A stretch of 64,000 nt of DNA from the NCBI GenBank assembly GCA_947179155.2, contig OX359283.1, forward strand, positions 9,843,764 through 9,907,763, written 5' to 3'. The position numbers were made by a program, and so were the translations under genes. This DNA comes from Hedera helix. Its lineage: Eukaryota; Streptophyta; Magnoliopsida; Apiales; Araliaceae. Of this stretch, positions 21,955-33,035 are shown one piece after another. Under the pieces are notes generated by a model. That model was not told the DNA's origin, searched no databases, and worked only from the letters and a program-made list of their open reading frames with translations. How positions within the stretch are numbered: position 1 is the first letter of the stretch; the number at the start of each line of letters is the position of its first letter.

Positions 21955-22370
21955 ACTGTGTCATGACAATTATTGATTCAATAATGTGAATTACTGTGAA
22001 TATGCTACTGTGACAATTATCAGTTTAATAATATTAATTATTGTGCATGTGACAATAAAGTCAAATATTGTACGATAACCACTTTATCAGTTTAATAATA
22101 CGAAACACTGTGCAATGCCGTGTGCTACTGTGCAATACCGTATGTTACTTGTAATACCGTATATTACTATTCTTTTACCACCAGATATTTTAACAATTAA
22201 AAGTCATAGTACCATTGACAATTTAAAAATTGTTTATGTCATTTTCTAGATCCGACAATTATTCTTTGTGGGGTCCACCAATGATTGGTTCGTACAGCGC
22301 CGTCGTACGAATATTCCCGACAGAACGAATATTCCGCGACCAAACGAATATTGTCCGACATAATATAATT
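21955..22370. repeat. Short imperfect repeats at the LTR start
   Basis: Two small clusters: 'TACTGTG(A)CAAT' and 'AATACCGTRTG' words at about 21955-22160, and ACGAATATTCC-type words (three or four copies) at 22306-22360. Both clusters reappear in the homologous solo LTR at 40000-40400. Confidence 0.6.
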
Positions 22371-22633
22371 TGCACATAACATCCTTAACTTTTAACTTTA
22401 TCAATTTAACCACTTACTGTTTTATGAAAATATATATAAAGAAAAATTAAATTTTATATTTCATGAAATTCGGGGTCTTACACCGGGCCTGGCCACCCGC
22501 GGGTCGGGCCTAACGGGTCGGGCCAAAAATGGCCCAGCTTTTTTTGGGTTGTATTTTTTAGGCCCAAGGCCCGGTTTTTTTGGGCCAGCCCGACCCGCGG
22601 TCCCCTGGCCTTTTTGCCAGGTCTATCTACCTC

Positions 22634-23315
22634 CATGAAAACTCATATGGCCTTTACAACTAAACTTGATAAAGATGAACAAGGTAAAAGTATTGATATT
22701 ACTCAAAATAGAGGTATGATTGGATCTCTCTTATATTTAACTGCTAGTAGGCCAGATATTATATTTTCCACATATATTTATGCTAGATTTCAATCTAATC
22801 CTAAAGAATCTCATTCAACTGTTGTTAAAAGAATTTTTAGATATTTAAAAGACACTCCACATTTAGGGCTATGGTATCCCAAGGAGTTTCTTTTTGATCT
22901 AATTGGCTATTTAGATACTAATTTTGCAGGATGTAAGATCGACATAAAAAATACTAGTGGAACATATAAATTGATTGGAAACATATTTGTTTCTTGGTTT
23001 AGCGAGAAGCAAAATTCTGTATCCACTTCAACTGTAGAAGCTGAGTACATTGTTGCTGGTAGTTGCTGTGCTCAAATTTTATGGATGAAGAATCAATTAG
23101 CTGACTATGAGTTTGATTTCAAATATATTCCTATCTACTGTGATAATACAAGTGCTCTTTCTATCACTCATAATCCTCTCACGCATTCAAGAACTAAGCA
23201 CATTGAAATCAGATATCATTTCACAGGAGATCATGTACAGAATGGAAGCATATCATTACAATTTGTACTAATTGAGGATCAACTTGCTAAATGTGTTTAC
23301 AAAACCTTTGGATGA
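22634..23315 (+). pseudogene. pol: Sirevirus A RNase H and RT C-terminus
   Basis: Open for over 220 codons: NRGMIGSLLYLTASRPDIIFSTYIYARFQSNPKESH...KRIFRYLKDT (RT thumb region), then GYLDTNFAGCKIDIKNTSGTYKLIG (RNase H Asp), VEAEYIVAGSCCAQILWMKNQL (Glu), IYCDNTSALSITHNPLTHSRTKHIEIRYHF (Asp). RNase H key acidic residues are present. The codons at 22614-22633 belong to the hAT end and TSD, not to pol. Best-preserved segment of element A. Confidence 0.88.
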
Positions 23316-23765
23316 GTCCGGATTCAATAAATTGATAAGCGAGTTAGGCATGCTAAATCTGCATCCTTAAACTTTAAATCACTAATAGTGCAGGAACAAA
23401 TGTAAGTCATTATGGAGGGTTACGATCGTGAGGTCAAGATCAAATCATAGGAAAACTAGGCGATCATATGACAAATCATCTACTAAAAGTAACATCTATT
23501 TCTTATGGTTAAAAATCGTAAAGTTACCTTACGATTGATAGAAGTCGAACATATTTTATTTGGTCGTGCGTATGCTACACTACCAGAAGAAGCGAGTTAT
23601 TGGGTTAAATCTATAAACTTGCAGAGCCTATGAGTCGTATAACGAATAAGCCACTACCACGTGTCCCACTCAACAAATAGAGGGAAGAATTATAAAAGCT
23701 ATTTTTAAAATTTCAATTACATTCCATCGTTTCAAAATCCCTATTCTAAAACCCTATATTTCTGA
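23316..23765 (+). other. Spacer between pol and the 3' accessory ORF
   Basis: No gene. Contains the palindrome ATCGTAA-N7-TTACGAT at 23515-23535, a covarying member of the Sirevirus hairpin family, and a perfect TTACGATCGTGA near 23420. Confidence 0.6.
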
Positions 23766-24155
23766 TTGATACTCAGATCTAGAAAGCTTAATCATCTTAT
23801 TGACTTTCAGATTTTATTTCAAATTGAAATGACGAGCTATCAAGTTATCATTGGAAATCAACTTTATATCGAGAAATTTGGTTCACCAGAAAAGAAGTTT
23901 AAAGATGTTCTATCTCTAATTCAAAAAGGTGGATTCAGAGAAATTTTGGAGATCAACACCAAAATCAACACTAAACTCGTTGAAGAGTTCTATGTTAATG
24001 TTACTATAGTTGATGATACTATTTCTATGAAGGTGAAAGGTTACGCTCTAAAAATAATGGGAGAAGAGTTGAACAACGATATGGTTTTTTAAAGTAAAGG
24101 CGTCACATCATTTAATGAGATTGATGTTGAAGAAGGACAAATGATAATATGGAGT
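23766..24155 (+). pseudogene. Sirevirus 3' accessory (env-like) ORF, N-terminal part
   Basis: 108-codon frame (best ATG 23766 or 23829) with SPEKKFKDVLSLIQKGGFREI...TKLVEEFYVNVTIVDDTISMKVKGYALKI, stop at 24090. LVEEFYVN is like the LVREFYAN motif of the accessory proteins found downstream of pol in Sireviruses and some other plant retroelements. After the stop the frame stays open (GVTSFNEIDVEEGQMIIW) until the LARD insertion at 24156. The C-terminal part continues at 33036. Role unknown; 'env-like' is historical and no signal peptide or membrane span is visible. Confidence 0.6.
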
Positions 24156-27100
24156 TGTAATATCCCAGATATTTTCAAGATTTTATATAAGATCTTAATT
24201 GATTTAATTAAAGGTTAATGTTTAAAACCTAGAATTTGAGAAGTAAGATGTGTAGAAAATGGGTAACATTTTTTTTTACATAATTGATTTGTTAGAAATT
24301 AAATGTAAGAATATTTTTAATGCATGTAGAGAATTTATTAAGGAAATCAATTCAATTGAGAAGTGAAGGTGATTATATTAATACGTATATACCTACAGTG
24401 TGATGGTTAGCCAAATAAGAGGATGAGTAAGTTAATACTCAATTAAGCTAATAAATTAATTAGTTTAAATATGATGTAAGAAGGAAAATCATGTAATATA
24501 ATTAATTGAGTTAATTATAGGAGTCATGAATTAAAGTTGTAATTAATAAGTAGAGAAGTTAGAATATTGTCTAGAATGACAATATTAAGAAGTTAATTAA
24601 TTAATTAATTAACTTAATTATTAAGTTGTTGTATAAAGTCCATTAATAAATTTGAAACAAGCCCAATATGAGAATATTTGCTTGAAGGTGGGTAATTAAA
24701 TAATAAGCCCAAATGTTATGTTAATTAATAGTCCAAGAGGTAATTAATATAAGTTCAATTAAATTATGTTGGCAAGTATTGTGATAGTCCAATTAAATTA
24801 ACTATCAAACCCAAGTTATAAATGATATGTGAATTGTGTTGGGTAGCCCAAGTAATTAAATAAGAAAGCCCAATGCAAGGTAAGTTATGTAGCCTAAACA
24901 CTTAAAAGTCCAATATTGGTCAAAGTGTGGGGAAATATGATTGAGTGTAGAGAATTAACTAATGTAGGGTTAATTGAATAACCCTAGTTAGTAGACAAGA
25001 GAGAGAATTAACCAAACATTGGTTAATTGATAGAGAAATGAAGGTAGTGTTGAGAATTAACCATGTATTAGTTAATTGTGTAACCCAATGTAGGAATAAC
25101 TATATAGGTATGGGTAATTATATTATAAACCCAAGTTAATGATAAAAGGTAGTTAATGAATTTAATTTAATCAAGTCAAAGTACTTGTATTAATGTGTTT
25201 TAGAGTTTTGAAAATTAGCACTACCGCCGTAGCGGTAGGTTTCACCGCCGCAGCGGTGGAACAGAATGTTGAAAATTAATAGAAGTGCTTGCATGTATGA
25301 GCATTATTAGGGTTTTAATAAATTAAACCCAAGTTATGTTAAGTGTTAGTGTGTTGTAAACTAACTCAATTAGAGGTCCAATGGATTTATAGATAGCAAA
25401 TCTAATTGGATTATATAATTAGATTAATGTGTTTATTTAATGAGGTAATTGGATTATATTATAAGTCCAAATGAGGTTTTGAACTATGTCTAATAAATTA
25501 ACCTAGTAGTTCTTGTAATTAATTTAACATTGATTCAAGTTATAATTAATCAAGCCCAATGCTTGTTTTAATTAAATGTAACATAGGGTATTTAATGTTA
25601 GCCCAATGTGATAAATATATTGAGCCCAAACAAATTAAATGGATGAGCCCAATATATTAATTCCTAAGTCCAAAATGAAGCCCAATAAGAAGTCAAAATG
25701 TTGGTCAAACATTATATATATGTATATATATCAATTGGTGTATATATGTATAATAAATGTAATAAAAATAAACCAAAAATGGGTGATTAAATTCCATTTT
25801 TGCTGAGATTTAGTGGGGCCCCAATGGGGTGTCTAGCTAGCTTTGTGGTTGAGTGTGTTATACACAAATGGTTGCTTGATAAATTATGTGATGGATGTCA
25901 TTCATGGAAGTCAATCAAGCTAGTCATTCAAGGTAATAGTAAGCATGAATTAAGATCCTAATTAACTAGCATTGGTTGATTAGGAGATGTTAAGTAAGTC
26001 TAGAGAAGTCCTATAAATAGATTACTCCACTCTCTTGCTATGTTGGTTAGTTCATTTGCTAGAAATGCTAGAGAGAAAAGATAGAACATTCTAGAGAAAA
26101 GTAAGCAAACATTTGGGAGATTGATGATCCACCATGGAAAAATGCTAGAGGATAGTCAAGGAGGAGTCCTTAGCAAGTTCATATCAAGAGGAAGAAGAAC
26201 ATCCATGTCTAAGAGGTTAAAAAGTATTCTTAACCTTCCTAAGTTCATTTTTGAAGTCTATATAAGTTTTAAACGGTTAAAATATATTTTTAACCGATCA
26301 AAAGTTATTTTAATACTCTAGAAGTATAAAACTATGATATATAAGTAGATTCATGGTTCGGTATATTTATCTCATGAATTTGTATGAGTGGTATGCAAAG
26401 AATTGAAGAAAAGTTCATTTTGTGAGTTACCGGTAAAATCTAGACGGTTCGATCTTAAATTTATTGTCAAAACGCTTTCAAAAATGTGATTGAAGCATGA
26501 AATATTGTAAAACAAGAAGTTAGAAAGACAACAACACTTAGTTGGTGTCATTTGGATGTGTAGAGTTTATTTTATTCAAGTTTGAACAATTAAAATCAAG
26601 GATTTGTGATTTTAGTTTTCACTTTGTCCTTGTGAGACATTTGTAGTCCACTTCCGTTTGGAATTTGGATTTGTGATCTAAATAGAAATTGTAGAGGGGG
26701 AAATTCTGATGAGAATGGACTCAAGAATCACCCCAAAATGTTTTAAAATGAAGAAGTTATGGATGTCGGAGCGTCGGAGCGTCGGAGGGTCGGGCAGTCC
26801 CCAAACTAGGGTTTCGGAAATTATGTACCGCCGCCGCAGCGGTGAAACATTCTGCCAGTGACCTATTTTAGTGGTCCGGGTTGGTCCGGGTCGGGTCGGG
26901 TCGGTCCGGGTTAAGTTTTAATGAAAATTTAAGTTGAAATACATGTAAAATGAGTGTATTTCAATACTAAACCATATATGTAAAGTTTATTAGTGACTTA
27001 GTGGTATCTAAATGTATAAAATAAAGACTTAAGTTAACACAATTAAAAGGTTAACTAGTGGTATTGTTTGAACAATATTAAAATATTATTAAATGATGAA

Positions 27101-28822
27101 TAATATTAATTATAAGATTAAAAGGTTATTAAATGCGTAATAACATTTTATATGATGAAAATGTTATTAAATAATTAATGACATTAGTAAGTGATTAAAA
27201 TATTATTAAATAGTTAATAATATTAATAAGTGATTAAAATATTATTAAATGATTAATAATATTAATAAGTGATTAAAATATTATTAAATGGTTAATAATA
27301 TTAATGTGTGATTAAAATATTATTAAATGGTTAATAATATTAATAAGTGATTAAAATATTATTAAATGGTTAATAATATTAATTTGTGATTAAAATATTA
27401 TTAAATGGTTAATAATATTAATAAGTGATTAAAATATTATTAAATGGTTAATAATATTAATTGGTGATTAAAATATTATTAAATGGTTAATAATATTAAT
27501 AAGTGAGTAAAATATTATTAAATGATTAATAATATTTAAACGTAGTTGTATATTATCAAAGGTAGATAATATTTTGAGGTATTTGGTACATTATTAAATG
27601 TCCAAATCATTAAGTTATGTAAAAGAAGAAAGTTTAATTGAATTAAACCAATGTAAATAGTCCATTTGTGACTAATGTAGACAACTTATTGAAAGTGGGT
27701 TGTACGATGAACGTATAGTGAATGCGTAAATTAGTTAAGTGTACCCGGCCTATCCAACTAGGTTTGGGCTAGGGTTTTGTCCAGAACGTAAATGTTCATT
27801 TGTCGGACAACTAAAGAGTTAATTAATATTTTGAAGTTAAGGTCTTAAGTTAAAGACTAATTAATAGTCATTGTAACTAATGATTATGTCAATTCTATAT
27901 ATAAATTGTAGGTTGAACGAGAGACGCAAATAAACGTAACTGGTAGAAGCAAACCAGACAAGTTTTTTAGAACGTGTTGCATTATGTGCATGATTTATAA
28001 GTTGTTATTAAACTGTGATGTGCTCATACGTGGTTATGTGCAAACAGGTTTTAATGTGCCTTTGTGAAATAAGTTGATTTGAACTGTTGATATGCGGTAA
28101 TTGATTTAAGACAATTGTTCTGCATTGAACTATATGTCATGATAGAGGCTAGACATGAAGCATAGATTAAATGTGAGGCATGATATGCATGAGAAATGTA
28201 TGTACTGCAAAGCATAAGATGCATGAAGCATGATTGAACTGTTTTTACGTGTTATGTGAAACTGTTAGACTTGTTGAGCCGTCGTGCTCACCCTTGCTTA
28301 AAACAAAACATTACAGAGTAGCTTGAGGAAACCGATTACTCCGGTAGAGGCAAAGATGAAGATTGACTAACGAGTCATCAAGATTGAAGCATAGGTGCTT
28401 TTGTAGTAAAACCTTGCGGTAGATTAATTCATTTATTTGTGTAAGTGGATATGAAGAGTTTTATGTTTTGTTGTGCTATAGATTAGCAAACTTAAATTGT
28501 TAAGAGAACATTTACAGATTATTTGAATATCATTTTTAGACGTTGTCCTTTATGAATAAGGATAATAGGATGGTGTGATTGAGTCATTATACATATGATC
28601 TCAAATTGATTGTAATAGAATGTCGTATCATGTATGATATGAAGACATACTAGGAATGTATAAAGATTGCGATTCTGGAATAGAAAAAGATGTTGTAAAA
28701 TTGTAAATAAATGGTTATTTATCAATTATAATATTGTTGTAATTCATGAACAATAAGGAAAATGTTGTACTCGTGCTGAACCGGATCCGAGGTTCAAGGA
28801 ACCCGGATTTGGGGTCGCCACA
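24156..28822 (+). repeat. 5' LTR of LARD-like element D
   Basis: TGTAATATCCC to GGGGTCGCCACA. TATA-like CTATAAATAG at 26011-26020, followed by leader with a donor-like AAAGTAAGCA near 26099. GC-rich inverted words (ACCGCCGTAGCGGT, CACCGCCGCAGCGGTGG) at 25223-25260 and again near 26822. A palindromic AT array at 27135-27535, then TGAGC-N6-GCTCA at 28275-28290 and TTACAG at 28311-28316. A 66-codon frame at 26121-26321 lies in the leader and shows no domain. Confidence 0.85.
27135..27535. repeat. 39-bp AT-rich palindromic tandem array
   Basis: About ten units, each with AAAATATTATTAAAT then TTAATAATATTAATAAGTG, so each unit is itself nearly self-complementary (AATATTATT/AATAATATT). Small differences separate units. 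In the inverted LTR fragment at about 32140-32300 the same array is shorter and more decayed. Confidence 0.85.
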
Positions 28823-31066
28823 AGTTGGTATCAGAGCTGATAGGTTATAAACCTTAGGTAAGAGTACCTTAGGCTATAACCGTAGTAGAAGATAAGTAAA
28901 ATGATAAATGAATAAACTCCGGAAGAGTTTAAGTTATAAAAGAAGAATTTGGAAAATTCATATATAGAAGATTATCCAAAGATGAATTTGAGAAGATATA
29001 AGAGAGATGAAAAAGGTCATGTTATACCTAATTTGAATAAATGATAGAAAAATATCTTATGATAAGATTTTGAAAAGCATAAAGAAAATGCTAATGAGAT
29101 CGTGAAATGATCTAGAGAAATGAACTCGTAATGAGGCAGATATGCTAAAATATGAATGGAGAGAATTCGTATTTAGATAAGAAAAATTAGAGGTTTGTGA
29201 GTTTTTAAATTGAGGACTCATATTAGTGACTGAGTTGTATGATTCCTTGTATTTGCGGGAAATTTATGATTGGTTTTAGAACCGCTTAGCTTCCTATATT
29301 AATATAGTGGTTGAGTTGAACGAACCCTTGTATGGGCGTGGGCTATGATATGTCAGCGAACCAATTTGGGAGATGCTGCTGCGAAACTTGCACGATCAGT
29401 GTGTATCGAAGAAGAAAGATATGCACTGGTGGCACGTGTTTCCTTACAGTGTTGAACAGTTGGGAAACTGATGTATTTGTTCTTGGTTTAATGACCGCTT
29501 AACTTCCTATATTGATTAGTGGTTGAGTTGACCAATTTCTTGTATGGGCAGGAGATTGTGTTTGGTTTGACGACCACTTAACTTTTTATAGTGTTAATCG
29601 ATTGAAACCTGGTGTCGCGCTATTCGTTATATGTATGTTGAGAAGGTGATTCTTTTCTTATGTGTATAACGGATAGGTAGAGGATGTTAAGATAAGTTCG
29701 TGTTCTGAGAACTGACACGCATGGTAAGTTCGTGACTCATAGTCATGTGGTGGAGCCCCTCAGCGAATGGGTGACTTTGGCCTGAATAGGACAAGCTCCT
29801 CAAACCATATGATTGTGGTAAGTTCCTGAGCCCAAATACGTGTTAAGTTTGATGAACAGTGAGTATGGGTAGAGTTAAGTAGCAAGATTAAAGCTATACT
29901 AGATATAATAATTAAGCTGGAAAAGAATGTAGAGGAAAAATTTGAGGTGTTTTGAGGTTTTAGGATATTCCAAATCTTCTAGCTATGCTAGACTTTGAAA
30001 TTCTTAAAATCGTGCTAAATTCGTACTGTTGTGCATTTGAAAAGACAAATGAATTTTCTTGTTTTATTATTAAGTCGCAGTAACACGAGGTGTGGAGAAG
30101 TCCATCGTTACTGGTGATGACATGATAAACGATGGAGTCATTAATGCAGAGTAACCTAGTGTTGGATGTATTTTTAAGCCCACTATGGTATGATGTAATA
30201 TGACAAAGTCAAAATGATTTTTAGTATTTTGAAACGTTTAAAGAAGAGTCTATGCTAATTGTTTCGGCTAGATAAATTGATTTGAAAATATCAAAATGTA
30301 TTTATAAAATCATCACACGCCATTAAAGCCATGGTGCAGAGATGAAAAAGACGGAATCCTCAACGCACTGTTGCAACGGTGCGGTATCATGAAGTCCTAT
30401 AAATGAATTTTAGTACTTTAACAAATCTGAAATGATTTTTGAATCGTAATATACGAACAGTTCAATGATGTGAGTCTATTTCATTTATTTTGGCTGGACA
30501 CTTTTTGGTCAGAAATGACTCAAGTTTTATTTTCCAATCTAACTTATGCTGGAGCGGAATTTTGTAGTAAGTCTGAGGTGAACAACCCCATAATGGGGGA
30601 TATGTCAGAGCCATAAATAAAGAACCCGCAAGGGGGCGCCCAACAGTGGTGGCATACTGATATGGGTTGGTAAATCCAAAGAGTTCGACCCCGAGAGAAG
30701 TCGTTGTGCACAGCGCTAGATTACGATAGGCTGATCACCTAGCGTACGAAACCATTGTGGTATGTTTTCAGTCTTTGTGATTGATAAACATTCTCGCAGT
30801 ATGTTCACAGTCTTTATGACCCCTCAGAATAGTATGAAAGTTTTAATGAATATTTTGATTTTCAATTTATTCTTTTGTAAGATATTGATTTTCAATTTAT
30901 TCTTCTGCAAGATATTCCAATGTTCTGGAATTGTGAAAAGTATGAACTTCCTACAAAAGGATGGTCATAAAATTTGATGAGTGAAGATATATATTCAGAG
31001 ATGAAAATTTGTTAGAAATGAGTATGATAAAATTTCGGGGACGAAATTCTTATAAGAAGGGGTGAA
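28823..31066 (+). other. Non-coding internal region of element D
   Basis: No frame of coding quality in 2.24 kb. The ends are conserved (PBS; ATTTCGGGGACGAAATTC and PPT). A three-copy repeat of about 230 bp lies at 29215-29620, marked by GACCGCTTAACTTCCTATA, GTGGTTGAGTTGA and CTTGTATGGGC words. Near 30600-30730 is a GC-richer block (AACCCGCAAGGGGGCGCCC). A 71-codon frame at 30762-30977 repeats TTTTGATTTTCAATTTATTC and has no family match I recognise. Confidence 0.7.
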
Positions 31067-31518
31067 TGTAATATCCCAGATATTTTCAAGATTTTATATA
31101 AGATCTTAATTGATTTAATTAAAGGTTAATGTTTAAAACCTAGAATTTGAGAAGTAAGATGTGTAGAAAATGGGTAAACATTTTTTTTTACATAATTGAT
31201 TTGTTAGAAATTAAATTTAAGAATATTTTTAATGATGCATGTAGAGAATTTATTAAGGAAATAAATTCAATTGAGAAGTGAAGGTGATTATATTAATACG
31301 TAAGTGTGATGGTTAGCCAAATAAGAGGATGAGTAAGTTAATACTCAATTAAGCTAATAAATTAATTAGTTTAAATATGAAGTAAGAAGGAAAGTCATAT
31401 AATATAATTAATTGAGTTAATTATAGGAGTCATGAATTAAAGTTGTAATTAATAAGTAGAGAAGTTAGAATATTGTCTAGAATGACAATATTAAGAAGTT
31501 AATTAATTAATTAATTAA
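31067..31518 (+). repeat. Truncated 3' LTR of element D
   Basis: Matches 24156-24610 nearly base for base and stops at a (TTAA)n run (31500-31518), where sequence switches to the opposite strand of a related LTR. Confidence 0.85.
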
Positions 31519-33035
31519 GGTTTATGAAGGTTTCATACTTCTTATGCATCGCATATAATATACAACTAACATCTATCAAGTCATGCTTTATATTTTGTAC
31601 ATACTTCACATATAATCATACTTCATGCTTTTCACATATCACAAATATCATTAATATATCTTCATATCAATAATTTAATATAACATTATTACATAGCAAT
31701 ACACATAGGACAAAATTCTAAAAAACTTGTTTGGTTTGCTTCTACCATTTATGCTTATTTTGTTCATTTTGTTCAACCTACAATTTATATATGAAATTGA
31801 CATCATCATTAGTTATAACGACTATTACTTATTTTTTATATAAAACTCTAACTTCAAATTATTAACTCTTAAGATGTCCGACAAACGAACCATTAAGTTT
31901 TCGGACAAAAACCCTAGCCCAAACCTAGTTTGGACATGTCGGGTACGCTTAACCAACTTACACTTTCACTATTCGTTCTTTGTACGACCCACTTTTAATA
32001 AGTTGTCTAAACTAGTCACAAATTGATTATCTACATTGGTTTAATTAAATTAAACTTCCTTCTTTTACATAACTTAATAATTTAGACATTTAATAATGTA
32101 TCAAATACCTTAAAATATTATCTACCTTCGATAATATACAACTACATTAAAATATTATTAACTATTTAATAATATTTTAATCACTTATTAATATTATTAA
32201 CCATGTAATGATATTTTAATCATTTACAAATGTTATTAATCATTTAACAACATTTTAATCACACACTAATATTATTCAATATTTAACAATATTTTAATTC
32301 TTTTCAAATAATACCAATAGTTAACTTTTTAATTGTGTTAACTTTAGTTTTTATTTTAAATATTTAGCTACCATTTAGTCACTAATAGACTCCATATATA
32401 TTGGTTTAGTATTTAAACACATTCATTTTACACTTATTTTAACTTAATTTTTCAAAGAAATCTCGATCCGGACCGACTCGACCCGGACAGCTAAAACCTG
32501 TTTCTGGCAATGTGTTTCACCGATGCGACGGTGGTTTCCACCGCTGTGGCGGTAGTACAAAATTTTGAAACCCTAATTTGGGGACTGTCCAACCTTCCTT
32601 TACTAAAATTACCATAACTTCTTCATTTTAAAATATTTTGGGGTGATTCTTGAGTCCATTCTCATCAGAATTTCCCCCTCTACAACTTCTCTTTAGATCA
32701 CAAATCAAAATTCTGAACGAAAGTAGCCTTAAAATTGCTCACAAGGATAAAATAAAAACTAGCTTCATAAATCATTGATTCGATTGGTTCAAACATGATG
32801 CTATAAGCATTATTTATTAGACCATCATATTTTATGACTCTTCATACATCATATGTTTATCATACATCATATATATAACTTTTTAGACATATAAATCAAT
32901 TATCCAACTTGTATATTTCAAACTACAACAATAATTAGCACCTAGCTAACTAGGGTTTTACCAGTAAAACTTTATATGACCTTTTCTTCAACTTATTTGC
33001 ATATCTCCAAATCTCGTAAATATTCGGGTATTACA
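31519..33035 (-). repeat. Inverted, diverged LTR fragment of the D family
   Basis: Its reverse complement starts TGTAATACCCGAATATT (33035) and follows LTR D: matches to 26400, 26640-26960, 27540-27660, 27700-27800 and about 28160-28230, in order, with the D-specific stretch 24600-26390 missing. It contains the CACCGC/GCGGTAGTAC motif near 32515-32565. About 1.5 kb; the U5-side end is missing. Clearly more diverged than the two D LTRs are from each other, so it is a separate, older copy. Confidence 0.78.

Larger units (their letters stand above)
16027..22482 (-). mobile_element. Minus-strand Ty3/gypsy element, truncated at its 3' end and in gag
   Basis: Bounded by TGTGACACC (16027) and GGTCTTACA (22482), with TSD CCGGG at 16022-16026 and 22483-22487. 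On the minus strand the order is 5' LTR (22482-19507), PBS, short gag remnant, protease, RT, RNase H, integrase start, then the last 273 bp of the 3' LTR. Since the TSD is intact on both sides, most of the 3' LTR, the integrase C-terminus and most of gag were lost by internal deletions after (or during) insertion. Confidence 0.9.
19507..22482 (-). repeat. 5' LTR of the minus-strand gypsy element
   Basis: 2976 bp. On the minus strand: TATA-like CTATAAATAG near 21435-21426, about 190 nt of leader, then a donor-like AAGGTAAGGG near 21243, tandem-repeat arrays, the palindrome TGAGCTCA (19770-19763), an acceptor-like TTTTCAACAG (CAG at 19735-19733), then the LTR end. It is homologous along most of its length with the solo LTR at about 37962-40518. 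Confidence 0.85.
15626..22625. mobile_element. Non-autonomous hAT-like DNA element carrying a gypsy insertion
   Basis: Terminal inverted repeats TAGACCTGGCAAA at both ends (left 15626, right ending 22625) with an 8-bp TSD. Subterminal GC-rich words (GGGCCGGGCC, AACGGCCCGGC, GGGTCGGGCC) surround each end. Without the 6.46-kb gypsy insertion and one copy of its 5-bp TSD the element is about 540 bp, has no transposase, and would be a hAT MITE. Such GACCTGGCAAA-ended, GGCCCGGG-rich hAT relatives are common in plants. Confidence 0.88.
24156..31518 (+). mobile_element. LARD-like non-coding gypsy derivative (element D)
   Basis: 5' LTR 24156-28822 (4667 bp), iMet-type PBS TGGTATCAGAGC at 28826, internal region of 2.24 kb with no coding capacity, PPT TAAGAAGGGGTGAA (31053-31066), then a 3' LTR cut after 452 bp. 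The two LTR starts are about 97-98% identical by eye, so insertion is recent. Long LTRs plus a conserved but non-coding interior define a large retrotransposon derivative. It broke the accessory ORF of Sirevirus A; left flank GGAGT, no matching right TSD because the right end is rearranged. Confidence 0.82.

Noticed and set aside
25600..25760. Possible host gene or intron signals between solo repeats
   Set aside because: Sequence lies fully inside LTR D; no exon-like composition or protein match anywhere outside retroelement domains.
26121..26321. 66-codon frame in LTR D as a leader-encoded protein
   Set aside because: Basic composition, no motif, and not testable for conservation here; the inverted copy lacks the region.
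27135..27535. Regular 39-bp repeats, considered as a CRISPR array
   Set aside because: Units abut without unique spacers, sit in a plant LTR, and are simple tandem repeats.
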